DNA from: Lachnospiraceae bacterium MD335
GTDB lineage: Bacteria; Bacillota; Clostridia; Lachnospirales; Lachnospiraceae
Length of the DNA stretch: 64,000 bases
Direction of reading: 5' to 3'
NCBI GenBank assembly: GCA_000403335.2
Contig: KE159617.1
Span: 1,076,917 to 1,140,916, forward strand
The notes under the pieces are model-generated. The model ran no database searches. It saw only the letters and a program-made list of their open reading frames with translations, and was not told the origin of the DNA. Shown in pieces: positions 8,984 to 18,312 of the stretch. A program made the translations under genes and the position numbers. The first letter of the stretch is position 1. Every line of letters begins with the position of its first letter.

Positions 8984-8991
8984 TAACAACC

Positions 8992-9696
8992 CTAATTTGA
9001 AAAACCTTCCAATGTAAAGCTGACCGCATTTGCCGGCACGTTGAATTCCCCTTTGTAGGTTCTTCCTACGGAAAGCGCACCCGCATATAATCTGACTTTT
9101 GAGAGTATATTTCCCGCCGCATCACGGAAATATCCGTAGCAGCCCCATTTCCTGAAATCTTCGTCCCGATAGGACGTGCACTTAAACTGAAGCTTTAAGG
9201 TGCTTTTGTAATCCTGATAATCCGCATATGTAAAATCATACGGAACAAATTCGTAGCTCACCAGTTCGCAGTAATTCTTTTTGTCCGCGCCAAGCTTTGC
9301 GGGAACGTTCATAATTACCGACGACGCGTTGATGGTCGTATAGGCAACTACGGCAGGATTGTCCATATGAACGACTGCGGCAACCGTTGAGCCGAGTCCG
9401 ACATAATTTACCTGAAAGGCAGCAACGTTTCCGGCATATGCAACCGGCGTTACCGTGGCGACATTGGGGTCTGCGACTACGCAGGTAAGTCTTGACGCGT
9501 CAAAGCCTTCTCCTAATGCTGCGGTAAACGTAGCAACGCCGTTTTCCGATAAGGTAATCGCGTCTTCTGATAAAATCACGCCGTTTCCGATACTTTCTTT
9601 TGCCGAAACCTCTGCGGCAGGGATGGCGCTTATTGCAGATACCATGAATGCGGCGCTTAGCGTCGCACAAATCAATCTTTTGAATCTGTTTTTCAT
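8992..9696 (-). CDS. Secreted protein of unknown function
   Basis: 234 residues. A signal peptide is clear: basic start MKNRFKR, hydrophobic core, and a likely Ala-X-Ala type cleavage near residue 32 (EVSAKE). The mature part is beta-rich, with an Ig-like (Big-type) flavour in the first 100 residues (SENGVATFTAALG and VNYVGLGSTVAAVV). The C-terminal half looks like a second beta domain (GYFRDAAGN). No catalytic motif or cell-wall anchor is visible. The ATG follows AAGGAG by 7 bases. Its N terminus is similar in style to the other secreted protein at 18313. Function unknown. Confidence 0.75.
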   Translation of the reverse strand: MKNRFKRLICATLSAAFMVSAISAIPAAEVSAKESIGNGVILSEDAITLSENGVATFTAALGEGFDASRLTCVVADPNVATVTPVAYAGNVAAFQVNYVGLGSTVAAVVHMDNPAVVAYTTINASSVIMNVPAKLGADKKNYCELVSYEFVPYDFTYADYQDYKSTLKLQFKCTSYRDEDFRKWGCYGYFRDAAGNILSKVRLYAGALSVGRTYKGEFNVPANAVSFTLEGFSN

Positions 9697-9754
9697 AAAT
9701 AATCTCCTTATTGTTAAAAATGTATCAATATAAAATATGTAATTACTGCATTAT

Positions 9755-9782
9755 ATTATAAAGAAACCTGATGAAATAACAA
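9755..9782 (-). promoter_or_regulatory. Promoter of the secreted-protein gene
   Basis: On the minus strand, TTGTTA (9777-9782), a 16-base spacer, then TATAAT (9755-9760), about 50 bases upstream of the start codon. Confidence 0.5.
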
Positions 9783-9946
9783 GTCAAATTATAAAAAGTT
9801 TATATTATTTCCATTTATTTCATAAAGATGTAAGGGTTTTGCAAAAAGTATAAAAGAAAAATTAACAAATGAAATTTGTACTTTTCTAATTGAAAAAAAA
9901 AGTATATGATAGCAGATGAAAACATTTTTATGAGAGAGGAGCAATT

Positions 9947-11416
9947 ATGAAAAACAGACAGAAAAAACTGGCAATTCTCCTGTGTACTGCCATTTCGTCA
10001 CTTTCCCTTTGGGGCTGCGGCGGCGAGCAGGTCGTGGAGGAGACTGCGGCGGATGTAGCGTCAGTTGAGGCGTCGAACCCTGAAATTGGAAGCCTGAAGC
10101 TCTCGAACAGTTTTATTGCGACAATCAGCCCCGACGAGTCGGTGTATGTCATACCAAAAACAACGGCGGAGGTGCTTTCGGTCAATGTCGAGGCGGGCGA
10201 TGTCGTGCAGGAAGGCGACGTGCTTGCCGTGCTTGACGATACGATGGCGCAGCTTCAGCTTGACAATGCGCAGCTCCAGTTAGATAATGCACAGCACGCA
10301 TACAATCTTTCCTACGGAGATGCGGCGACAACGATTAATGATATGCAGACGGACAGCAATCTAAACCAGGCTTCTGACGGTGTGGAAAGCCTGCAGGAGA
10401 AGCTTGCCGACGCAATGGATAACCTGCAGTATTATAAGGATATGTTAAAAGACGAGGAGGCGGAACTTGACCATTTAAAGGAAGAGTACGACTTCACCAA
10501 TGATGTCGATGAGATTAAGGACTACGCCGAGGACAATTACGATCAGACCAACCCGAAGGAAGCGGCGGAGTACGCGAAGGTTATGGCGCGTTATCAAAGC
10601 GCGGCGGCAAAGGTCGGAACGACGGAAGGAAAGATTTCGGCATATAAACAGACGATTGACCAGCTTGAGGAGACCATCGATACGCTGCAGAAAAATATTG
10701 ACAATACATATAATACATACAGTCAGGCAGTTACATCAAGCAATCTAAGCAACGGTGAGCTGCGTGAGGAGCAGAAAAAAGTGTCGCAAAACGGCATTGC
10801 GGCGGCGCAGCTTGGCATTGAACAGGCGAAGGAGAGCCTTGACGCATATACGATTACAGCGACGATTTCCGGCGTGATAGAGACGGTCAATGTGGATGAA
10901 CATGACTTTGCGACCTCAAGCAATCCGGCATTTGTGATTTCGAACAAAAATACGATGACTGCCACATTCTATGTGAGCGAAGACATCCGAAATACGTTTG
11001 CCACAGGACAGAGCGTGAGCGTGGAAAAGGACGGAACGCAGTATACGGGTGAAATTATTGAAATCGGTACCGCAATTGATCAGGCGACAGGATTATTTAA
11101 AGTAAAGGCGAGTGTGGGCGGCGATACATCGGCATTGCTTTCGGGCACGAAGGCAACTGTCACGACGGATACCTATCATGAAAACAACGCGGTGATTGTG
11201 CCATATGAATCGGTCTATTATGACGGTATGGAGGCTTATGTATATACGGTTGTGGACGGCAAGGCAAAGAAGACTTATGTCACCACGGGACTTTACGACA
11301 CACAGCGCATTGTAATCAGCGAGGGACTTTCGGGAACGGATATGCTGATTACGACATGGTCTGCGCAGCTGCGCGACGGTGTGGATGTTTCCATTATTAC
11401 GGCAGCGAAAGAATAG
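9947..11416 (+). CDS. RND efflux adaptor lipoprotein (membrane fusion protein)
   Basis: HlyD/AcrA-type adaptor of 489 residues. It has a lipoprotein signal with the lipobox LWGC at about residues 21-24. A barrel-sandwich half-motif (VNVEAGDVVQEGDVLAVLDD, residues 80-100) follows, then a long alpha-helical coiled-coil hairpin (about 105-300). The second lipoyl half (ATISGVIETVNVDEHDFA) and a beta-barrel region come next. The ATG is preceded by GAGAGGAG. It is 14 bases upstream of the RND permease, with which it must form the pump. No outer-membrane factor is present, as expected for a one-membrane cell. Substrate unknown. Confidence 0.9.
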   Translation: MKNRQKKLAILLCTAISSLSLWGCGGEQVVEETAADVASVEASNPEIGSLKLSNSFIATISPDESVYVIPKTTAEVLSVNVEAGDVVQEGDVLAVLDDTMAQLQLDNAQLQLDNAQHAYNLSYGDAATTINDMQTDSNLNQASDGVESLQEKLADAMDNLQYYKDMLKDEEAELDHLKEEYDFTNDVDEIKDYAEDNYDQTNPKEAAEYAKVMARYQSAAAKVGTTEGKISAYKQTIDQLEETIDTLQKNIDNTYNTYSQAVTSSNLSNGELREEQKKVSQNGIAAAQLGIEQAKESLDAYTITATISGVIETVNVDEHDFATSSNPAFVISNKNTMTATFYVSEDIRNTFATGQSVSVEKDGTQYTGEIIEIGTAIDQATGLFKVKASVGGDTSALLSGTKATVTTDTYHENNAVIVPYESVYYDGMEAYVYTVVDGKAKKTYVTTGLYDTQRIVISEGLSGTDMLITTWSAQLRDGVDVSIITAAKE

Positions 11417-11430
11417 GAGGCGACTGGTAA

Positions 11431-14400
11431 ATGATAAATTCCCTGACAAAACTTGCGCTCAAAAGACCAGTGTCAGCACTTTTAATCGTTCTTGCGCTTG
11501 TCGTGTTCGGTATCAGCTCGGTACTTGGATTTAAACTGGAGCTGACGCCCGACATGGAAATGCCCATGCTCTTTGTCATGACCGTCTATCAGGGCGGCGA
11601 CCCGGAGACAACGGAAGAGCTTGTGACAAAGGTGATTGAGGATACGGGAAAAACGCTTTCCGGCGTGGATTCGATTACGTCACAATCATCGGCGAACTTT
11701 TCTATGGTAATGTTTACATACGATTACGGCGTGGACACGAGCGAAGCGTATTCGGATTTGCGAAGCGCGCTGGATACAGCGTCTTTGCAGCTTCCCGATG
11801 ATGCTCAGGACCCGGTGATTGTGGAAATGAACATGAATGCGATGCCGGTGATAACGCTTTCCGTTACCTCGACGGCGGATGTGGATGTACTTGCCTTTGT
11901 GGAGGAGGAGATTGAACCGGAGCTTGACCGTATCGCGGACATTGCGGACGTTTCGGTTTCGGGCGGCGAGTCGCAGTATATCAGCATTACACTGCACAAG
12001 GAAAAGCTGCAGCAGTACGGCATGACCATGTCGAATATTGCAACGTATATTTCAACGACGGACTTTACAATCCCTGTCGGAACAGTAGAACAGGGCAGGC
12101 AGGACATCAGCACCTCGGCTTCCTCAAAGCCGGAAACGCTGATGGATTTGCAGAATGTGCCGCTGATTACGAACAAAGGGCAGGTAATCCGCCTTTCCGA
12201 TGTGGCGACCGTATCGATGGCGACGTCGCCAAACGACAGTATCAGCCGGTACAACGGCACGGAGAGCATCAGCGTCAGCATTTCCAAGGCGCAGAGCGCA
12301 GGAACAGTGGACGTATCAAATGCGGTCAAGGCGGTTGTGGCAAAGGCGGCGGCGAAAAATCCAGCCATTCAGATCGACATTTCTTATGACTCTGCAGATA
12401 GTATTATAGAGTCGTTAAGCTCGGTGGCAGAAACGCTGATTTTGGGTGTCCTGTTCTCCATGCTTGTACTTTTTATCTTTTTCGGGGACTTTAAGGCGAG
12501 CCTGATTGTCGGAAGCTCCATGCCGATTTCACTGCTTGCAACCCTGATTTTTATGAGTTTTGCAGGCTTTTCGCTCAACGTGGTGACAATGGGTTCCCTC
12601 GTTATCGCAATCGGTATGATGGTGGACTCTTCCATTGTCGTTTTGGAGAGCTGTTTCCGCTTAAAGGACAGGAAGCCTGATTTTAAGGAGGCGGCGCTTG
12701 AAGGTACGAAAGTGGTGGCAAACTCCGTTACTGCATCGACGATTACGACGGTTGTCGTTTATCTGCCGCTGGCTATGATGAAAGGGCTTTCGGGTCAAAT
12801 GTTTTCGCAGCTTGGCTATACGATTATCATCGCAATGCTTTCTTCGCTGGTTGTGGCAATTACGTTAATTCCGATTTTCTTTTGGAAATATAAGCCAAAG
12901 GAGAAAAAGAATATTTTGGCAAACCGCATTTTGGCAAAAGTGGGGAACGGCTATAAGTGGCTGCTTGGTAAGATTATGCTCAAGAAAAAGACGGTTATGC
13001 TTGTGTCAATAGGGCTTTTGGTGCTTTCGTTTTTCCTTGCGGGTCAGCTTGACTCCGAGCTGATGTCAGCAACCGGTATCGACAGCGTGAGCATTACGAT
13101 TTCGCAGCGCAGCGGAACGCGGATTGAGCTGATTGACGAGGATGTTCAGAAAATTGAGCAGATGATTATTGACGACCCGCATTTTGAGAGCTGCAGCCTA
13201 AATATCAGCGGTTCGGAGGCAAGTATCTCCGCGTATCCCGCAGATGACTGCGGTATGAGTATCAGTGAGCTTGTCGATGAATACAATCAGCTGTTAAAAG
13301 ATTATACGAACATGAGTATCACCGTGGAGGCGGGCGGCAGCGGCATGTCCGGCATGAGCGTCGGCTCGACCACGCAGATTGATTTAAGCGGTGATGACAT
13401 TGAAGATTTGCGCGTGGCTTCTAAGCAGGTTGAGGGCATGATGCTTTCAGTACCGGGGGTTATTAAAACGGCAAACAGTGTCGGCTCCGACGCATCGCAG
13501 GCAAAGATTAAGATTGACGCACTCAAATGTATGGACGTAGGCTTGACTCCGGTTCAGGTGGCGGGTGAAATGTACAGCGCAAGCAGCGGTAAGGAAGCCA
13601 TGAAAATGAACATTGACACGGACGAGTATTCCGTAATGCTTGAGTTTCCTGAGGGTACTTATACTGCGATGAACGACCTGATGACGCTGGAGCTTACTAC
13701 GGGACGGGGCACGGCGATTACCGTAGGCGATGTGGCGCAGGCAGTGTATTCCGATATGCCGGAAACCTTGATTCGAAACGACGGAAAATATCAGGTTTCC
13801 ATTGTCGCATACACGACGGACGCGTCGAAATTTACGGCACAGAGCGCAATTTATGCGGCGGTCAGTGAGGCAATCGAAAACGGTGAATTCCCGGAGGGTG
13901 TGAGCCAGACGGAAGCGATGATGCAGGAGATGATGATGGAAGAGTTTGCCGCAATCGGAAAAGCAATTGCGGCGGCAGTATTTCTGATTTTCCTTGTTAT
14001 GGCGATGCAGTTTGAATCGCCCCGTTTTTCGGCGATGGTTATGATGAGTATTCCGTTTAGCTTAATCGGTTCGTTTTTCCTTTTGTTTATCACAGGCTCC
14101 ACGCTCAACATGACGTCTCTTATGGGTGTGCTGATGCTTGTCGGTATTGTTGTAAACAACGGTATTTTGTATGTGGATACGACAAACCAGCTAAAGGAGA
14201 CAATGTCGTTAAACGAAGCGCTTATGGAGAGCGGAAGCATTCGTTTAAGACCGATTTTGATGACGACGCTCACAACAATTCTTTCCATGATACCGATGGT
14301 GTTTGCGACAAACGAGAATGCGGAGATGATGAAGGGAATGGCGCTAATTATTATCGGCGGTCTTGTGACCTCAACGCTTTTGATTTTGCTTTTGATGCCA

Positions 14401-14508
14401 AGTTTTTACCTGATTATGAGTAAGCAGGGACGGCAGGAGGCGAAGGCGAGAAGAGCGGAAAAGAGAGAGCTGAGGCGCAAAAAGAAAAAATTAAATGATG
14501 AAGATTAA
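11431..14508 (+). CDS. RND-family efflux permease (AcrB/HAE-like)
   Basis: Proton-driven efflux permease of 1,025 residues with the duplicated RND plan. A first membrane helix (residues 12-30) precedes a large extracellular loop. Membrane helices 2-6 (about 330-490) include the TM4 segment GMMVDSSIVVLES, with one of the two aspartates of AcrB. A second loop and TM8-12 (about 850-1005) follow. The C terminus is strongly basic. The ATG follows TAGGAGGCGA. It is co-transcribed with the adaptor and followed by a terminator. Exported substrate cannot be inferred. Confidence 0.93.
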   Translation: MINSLTKLALKRPVSALLIVLALVVFGISSVLGFKLELTPDMEMPMLFVMTVYQGGDPETTEELVTKVIEDTGKTLSGVDSITSQSSANFSMVMFTYDYGVDTSEAYSDLRSALDTASLQLPDDAQDPVIVEMNMNAMPVITLSVTSTADVDVLAFVEEEIEPELDRIADIADVSVSGGESQYISITLHKEKLQQYGMTMSNIATYISTTDFTIPVGTVEQGRQDISTSASSKPETLMDLQNVPLITNKGQVIRLSDVATVSMATSPNDSISRYNGTESISVSISKAQSAGTVDVSNAVKAVVAKAAAKNPAIQIDISYDSADSIIESLSSVAETLILGVLFSMLVLFIFFGDFKASLIVGSSMPISLLATLIFMSFAGFSLNVVTMGSLVIAIGMMVDSSIVVLESCFRLKDRKPDFKEAALEGTKVVANSVTASTITTVVVYLPLAMMKGLSGQMFSQLGYTIIIAMLSSLVVAITLIPIFFWKYKPKEKKNILANRILAKVGNGYKWLLGKIMLKKKTVMLVSIGLLVLSFFLAGQLDSELMSATGIDSVSITISQRSGTRIELIDEDVQKIEQMIIDDPHFESCSLNISGSEASISAYPADDCGMSISELVDEYNQLLKDYTNMSITVEAGGSGMSGMSVGSTTQIDLSGDDIEDLRVASKQVEGMMLSVPGVIKTANSVGSDASQAKIKIDALKCMDVGLTPVQVAGEMYSASSGKEAMKMNIDTDEYSVMLEFPEGTYTAMNDLMTLELTTGRGTAITVGDVAQAVYSDMPETLIRNDGKYQVSIVAYTTDASKFTAQSAIYAAVSEAIENGEFPEGVSQTEAMMQEMMMEEFAAIGKAIAAAVFLIFLVMAMQFESPRFSAMVMMSIPFSLIGSFFLLFITGSTLNMTSLMGVLMLVGIVVNNGILYVDTTNQLKETMSLNEALMESGSIRLRPILMTTLTTILSMIPMVFATNENAEMMKGMALIIIGGLVTSTLLILLLMPSFYLIMSKQGRQEAKARRAEKRELRRKKKKLNDED

Positions 14509-14510
14509 AC

Positions 14511-14555
14511 AACAGCTTTGGCTATTTTGGATAAAAATGGTCAAAGCTGTTTTCC
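14511..14555 (+). terminator. Terminator of the RND efflux pair
   Basis: Stem AACAGCTTTG (14511-14520) with CAAAGCTGTT (14542-14551), with inner ATTTT/AAAAT pairing, followed by a short T-run. Confidence 0.75.
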
Positions 14556-14566
14556 TGTGTCAGCTC

Positions 14567-14596
14567 TGACTATTTTTTGCAAAAATTCATATACTA
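14567..14596 (+). promoter_or_regulatory. Candidate forespore (SigG/SigF-type) promoter of spoIVB
   Basis: TGACTA (14567-14572), a 17-base spacer and TATACTA (14590-14596) lie 57 bases before the spoIVB start. They differ by one base each from the TGAATA and CATACTA elements known for sigma-G in Bacillus. The match and the gene's known forespore role fit together, but this is a pattern match only. Confidence 0.45.
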
Positions 14597-14653
14597 CCCA
14601 TAAAAATGAATTTGCAAAATAAATTGAAATAGAAGAAGGAGCTTGATTACAAT

Positions 14654-15898
14654 ATGAAAAGCAGGAAAATAAAGTACGTGTTTTGCCTATATGTTTTTCT
14701 TGGCTTTGCAATCGGCATGTTCTGCTGGGCGTCTTATGCTTATTATCAGAGCAGTGTGCCAAGCACCATCAGCATCAAGGCGGGAACAAGCGAGGAGATT
14801 AATCTGCGCATTCCGGCATCCGGCGTGTTAAGCACGGATTCGGGAAAGGTGCTCGCATTTAATGAGCCGGTAACGCTTGTGGCGGGCAAGAATGTCAGTT
14901 CTTATCAGATGCGGTTAAAGCTGTTCGGCGTGCTGCCGCTCAAAGATGTGGATATTCATGTGATTGAAAATAAGGAACTGATTCCCGTGGGGCAGCCAAT
15001 CGGCATCTACGTGAAAACGCAGGGCGTGCTGGTGGTTGACACGGGCAGCTTTGAGAGCGGAGGAAACAAATACGCTCCCTCGGAGTACAAGCTGCAGTCG
15101 GGCGATTACCTGACAGCGATGGACGGCGTGGCAATCAGTGACAAACGCCAGATTAAGGATTACGTGGAAAACGGGGGAGGCGCCGACATTGTGTTTCAGG
15201 TGTCAAGGCATGACGAGTTAATCAGCGTTAAAATTAAGCCGGAACATGACGAAAACGGAGTGTACAAGATTGGCGCGTGGCTGCGTGACAGCGCTCAGGG
15301 CATCGGGACCATGACGTATATTGACCAAAACAGTCAGTTTGGCGCGCTGGGGCACGGCATTAATGATATGGACACAGGCGAGCTGTTAAAGCTTGGCTCG
15401 GGGCTGCTGTACAATACGGAAATCGTGGCGGTGCGGCGCGGCGAGCGGGGCGTACCGGGGGAGCTTACGGGCGTGATTGAATACAAGCCGGATCAGGTAT
15501 CAGGCGTAATTGTGGACAATACGGTTCAGGGAATTTATGGCGTTACAAACGAGGAGCTTCTTGCAAAATATAAGGGGGAGAGCCAGCCGCTTCCCGTGGC
15601 GCTCAAGCAGGAGGTTACGCTTGGCGCAGCGCAGATTGTGTGCGCAATCGGCGGGGAGAGTCGGTATTATGATGTGGAAATCACAAAGCTCAGCCCCGGT
15701 AACGAAGCAGTCAACCGTCAGATTTCCATTAAGGTCACGGACGAAAGCCTGTTGGAGCTTACAGGCGGGATTGTACAGGGCATGAGCGGCGCGCCGATTG
15801 TGCAGAACGGGAAGTTTGTGGGCGCCGTCACGCATGTGCTTGTGCAGGATGCGACGAAAGGATACGGGATTTTTATTGAGGATATGCTGGGGCATTGA
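14654..15898 (+). CDS. spoIVB: SpoIVB sporulation signalling serine peptidase
   Basis: Forespore-secreted S55 peptidase which in Bacillus triggers mother-cell sigma-K activation. 414 residues: a membrane anchor (about 7-30), a PDZ-like domain (about 115-195, with LQSGDYLTAMDG), then the peptidase domain. The latter carries the histidine in GALGHGI and the catalytic serine in GMSGAPIV near residue 378. The ATG follows AAGGAGC. In related genomes spo0A comes next; here the next gene is an oppositely oriented chemoreceptor. The match to the family is strong along the whole length. Confidence 0.95.
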   Translation: MKSRKIKYVFCLYVFLGFAIGMFCWASYAYYQSSVPSTISIKAGTSEEINLRIPASGVLSTDSGKVLAFNEPVTLVAGKNVSSYQMRLKLFGVLPLKDVDIHVIENKELIPVGQPIGIYVKTQGVLVVDTGSFESGGNKYAPSEYKLQSGDYLTAMDGVAISDKRQIKDYVENGGGADIVFQVSRHDELISVKIKPEHDENGVYKIGAWLRDSAQGIGTMTYIDQNSQFGALGHGINDMDTGELLKLGSGLLYNTEIVAVRRGERGVPGELTGVIEYKPDQVSGVIVDNTVQGIYGVTNEELLAKYKGESQPLPVALKQEVTLGAAQIVCAIGGESRYYDVEITKLSPGNEAVNRQISIKVTDESLLELTGGIVQGMSGAPIVQNGKFVGAVTHVLVQDATKGYGIFIEDMLGH

Positions 15899-15918
15899 CG
15901 ATACATGGGTTATTGCAT

Positions 15919-15948
15919 AAAAAAACCACCACATAGGGCGTGGTGGTT
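15919..15948 (-). terminator. Terminator of the chemoreceptor gene
   Basis: Stem AACCACCAC / GTGGTGGTT (15924-15932 and 15940-15948) with a 7-base loop. On the minus strand it is followed by seven Ts. It may also stop spoIVB transcripts, though the plus-strand tail is poor in T. Confidence 0.85.
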
Positions 15949-15955
15949 CTAAACT

Positions 15956-17926
15956 TTACGAAGAAAGCGTGAACTGATTGACAAGCTGTTTTAAAACGGC
16001 TGCTTCTGCGGAAAGCTGTTCGCTTGCAGCCGCGCCTTCCTGTGCGGTAGCGCTGTTGCTTTGTACAACCGTCGATACCTGGTTGATTCCTTCGGATATT
16101 TGCCATACGGCATCCGACTGCTCGTTGGAAACCGTGGCAATCTTGTCAATGGAGTTGACCACGGACTGAATACTGTTTACGACATTGAGCAGAATGTCAG
16201 CCGTATCCTTTGCAATGCCCGTGCCGGTATGTACTGCAGCGGTAGAGTGTTCAATCAGCTGTGACGTATTTTGCGCCGCCTGTGCGGATTTGGCGGCTAA
16301 ATTGCGGACTTCTTCCGCGACAACGGCAAAGCCTTTACCTGCCTCACCTGCCCTTGCGGCTTCCACGGCGGCATTTAATGCCAGTATATTTGTTTGGAAT
16401 GCAATGTCATCAATTGTTTTAAGAATTTTTTCAATTTCATCAGAGCGTGTCTGAATTTCGTCCATCGCTCCCATAAGCGTCTGCATTTTTTGATTGCAAA
16501 GGGCAACCTCCTCGCCTGCGTCATGTGTCTGTTTGCGAACGTCGAGTGCACCGCTTGCAGTATGTTTCGCCTGTTCTGAGATTTCGCCTACTTGAGCGGC
16601 AAGCTCCTCCACGGCGCTTGCCTGTTCGGTCGTTCCCTGACTGAGCGTTTGGGCGCTTGCGGACAACTGGTTGCTCGCCGCAGATACCTGCTCGGCGGAA
16701 TAATTCACCTGCCGCAGGGCGTCGCTTAACGCGATTTTCATATTCCGCATGGATAACAGAATACTGTGGAAACTGCCGACATATACGTCCTCATGCTGTG
16801 TGTGGACATTTAAGTTTTTATTTGCAAGCTCGTTTAGCAGATAAGCAATATCGTTGATAACGGTGCTCAAGCCCTCCACCAGTGAAGCGGTGGAATTTGC
16901 AAGCATTCCGGTTTCGTCCTTGCTGGTAATCTTTGGCATCGGTGTATCCAAATCGCCTTCCACAAGCAGCTTCATCCGCTTTGCACATGCTTTCATCGGC
17001 TTACTGATACTGTTTGCCAGCACAAGGGCGATAACGCTTGAAACCAGTATGGCAATTATAATTACCGCGATATTGATGACCATCGCGTCGCGGGTTGAAG
17101 CAAGATAGTTGAGCTGCGGCGCAGTAACGGCAATGCTCCAGCCGTCGGTATCCGCTACGGGTGCATAAGCTGCGAACATTTTGTGCCCGTCGCTTTCATA
17201 TTCTCCAAATCCGTTCTTTCCTTCCCGCATGTTTGCATGGATTGCGGCAAGTTCGCTCAGCGACGGATCGCTTTGTGCTTGCGTTTCTATATTCTGTACG
17301 GTAATTGTGTCAAGGGTAATGTCCGCAATGGTATCTCCGGACTTATTGATCATGTATGCCCTGCTGTTTTCACCAATCTGAATAGCAGAAACAATATCAT
17401 TCAAAAAGGTCTCGTGCGGAACAAAATAAACGACGCCGGCAATGGATGCGCCGTAAGTTCCGTCTTCGTAAAGAGGCGCGGCAACCATAATCGACAGTTC
17501 TCCGGTAATTTTACTGATGAGCGGCTCCGACACATAGACATTGCCCTGCATTGCCTGCTGTACATATTCGCGGTCGGAATAGTCTTTTTCGTCAAAGATA
17601 CTGATGCCGTCCAAACCGATGATATTTCCGCGTTGGAAATTATGCATGGCGCAGCGCTCGTCAATAATTTTCTTTTTTTCGTCCAATGATACATTCGGAT
17701 CGGAAAGCTGCGGAACACAGCCGGTATCCGTAACGACATTTTTGTATGCCATCAGTTCCTGTTCCACACGTCCTGCCGCAAGGACTGCGGTCTCACTCAT
17801 CATGTACTCCACTGTGGTCATCGTGCTGTTGTAATTGGGTATGATGCTGGAAACGCCGGACGCGATGAGTCCTACCAAAACAGTCAGGATAAGACACAAT
17901 GTTATTTTGGTTCGAATGCTTTTCAT
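15956..17926 (-). CDS. Methyl-accepting chemotaxis protein with extracellular sensor domain
   Basis: 656 residues. TM1 (about 9-30) is followed by an extracellular dCache-like sensor (about 35-280; [15 protein letters not shown] and DREYVQQAM). TM2 (about 290-312), a HAMP domain and the cytoplasmic coiled-coil signalling domain come next, with the hairpin tip [20 protein letters not shown]. No C-terminal NWETF-type CheR-docking pentapeptide is seen. The ATG at 17926 has AGGGGGA on the same strand; upstream in-frame codons are in a structured leader. The ligand is unknown. It is the only chemoreceptor in the window and is not linked to the che genes at the right edge. Confidence 0.93.
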   Translation of the reverse strand: MKSIRTKITLCLILTVLVGLIASGVSSIIPNYNSTMTTVEYMMSETAVLAAGRVEQELMAYKNVVTDTGCVPQLSDPNVSLDEKKKIIDERCAMHNFQRGNIIGLDGISIFDEKDYSDREYVQQAMQGNVYVSEPLISKITGELSIMVAAPLYEDGTYGASIAGVVYFVPHETFLNDIVSAIQIGENSRAYMINKSGDTIADITLDTITVQNIETQAQSDPSLSELAAIHANMREGKNGFGEYESDGHKMFAAYAPVADTDGWSIAVTAPQLNYLASTRDAMVINIAVIIIAILVSSVIALVLANSISKPMKACAKRMKLLVEGDLDTPMPKITSKDETGMLANSTASLVEGLSTVINDIAYLLNELANKNLNVHTQHEDVYVGSFHSILLSMRNMKIALSDALRQVNYSAEQVSAASNQLSASAQTLSQGTTEQASAVEELAAQVGEISEQAKHTASGALDVRKQTHDAGEEVALCNQKMQTLMGAMDEIQTRSDEIEKILKTIDDIAFQTNILALNAAVEAARAGEAGKGFAVVAEEVRNLAAKSAQAAQNTSQLIEHSTAAVHTGTGIAKDTADILLNVVNSIQSVVNSIDKIATVSNEQSDAVWQISEGINQVSTVVQSNSATAQEGAAASEQLSAEAAVLKQLVNQFTLSS

Positions 17927-18146
17927 TTTATCGTCCCCCTGTTTGCAGAGCTTGGATATTTCGATAACAATATCCAGCCGTTTTATTGTAGTATAATATG
18001 ATTTGGATATAATGCCGACAGGCATTATACTTGCCCGAATGGGCATAACACTGTCAGCCGGAGCGTGTTCCCGGAATGATCCATGTGAGACCGGACACCT
18101 CCGATACGGCGAAACCGCACTCCTTTCGGAACTGGCAGTTAATGGT
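17927..18146 (-). promoter_or_regulatory. Structured ~210-nt leader RNA of the chemoreceptor gene (unknown class)
   Basis: Between the promoter and the start codon the minus strand can form a row of hairpins. In order of transcription they are: TCC-GAAA-GGA type (18121-18130), TGCGG/CCGTA (18105-18119), CGGA/TCCG (18092-18103), TGCCC/GGGCA (18032-18045), a 9-bp perfect TATAATGCC/GGCATTATA (18008-18029), and an 8-bp perfect TGGATATT/AATATCCA (17953-17976), 12 bases before the Shine-Dalgarno. TGGATAT can alternatively pair with ATATCCA at 18004-18010, so two structures exclude each other. I could not match it to a known riboswitch; the c-di-GMP-I core bases are absent. Confidence 0.6.
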
Positions 18147-18175
18147 ATTATAAAATAGGAAAAAAGAAAATGCAA
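18147..18175 (-). promoter_or_regulatory. Sigma-A promoter of the chemoreceptor gene
   Basis: On the minus strand TTGCAT (18170-18175), a 17-base spacer, then a perfect TATAAT (18147-18152). The predicted start is near 18140. No SigD-type motif was found here, which is unusual for a chemoreceptor gene. Confidence 0.75.
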
Positions 18176-18239
18176 GACAGAATGGGGAATATAATATTGT
18201 TTTTGAGCGAAGATTAAGGAAACTTTAAGCTTATAACAG

Positions 18240-18266
18240 TTGACAAAATTTTTAGAAAATTATAAA
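18240..18266 (+). promoter_or_regulatory. Promoter with embedded CodY box, upstream of LRR secreted protein
   Basis: A perfect TTGACA at 18240-18245 is followed by TATAAA (18261-18266, 15-base spacer) or TAAACT (18263-18268, 17-base spacer). The spacer contains AATTTTTAGAAAATT (18247-18261), 14 of 15 matches to the CodY consensus AATTTTCWGAAAATT. CodY binding here would block RNA polymerase. Confidence 0.65.
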
Positions 18267-18312
18267 CTTAAAACAGCAGCTAACTGTAAATTCAGGGAAG
18301 GGGGATGACATT

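Noticed and set aside
16394-17834. Plus-strand open frames within the chemoreceptor gene, up to 168 codons.
   Set aside because: They are antisense shadows: no ribosome sites and no domains, while the minus strand encodes a complete, well-conserved chemoreceptor.
17927-18146. A c-di-GMP (GEMM) riboswitch in the chemoreceptor leader.
   Set aside because: The conserved GCAAACC and CGCAAAGCC core bases are absent and the hairpin order differs; left as an unknown structured leader.
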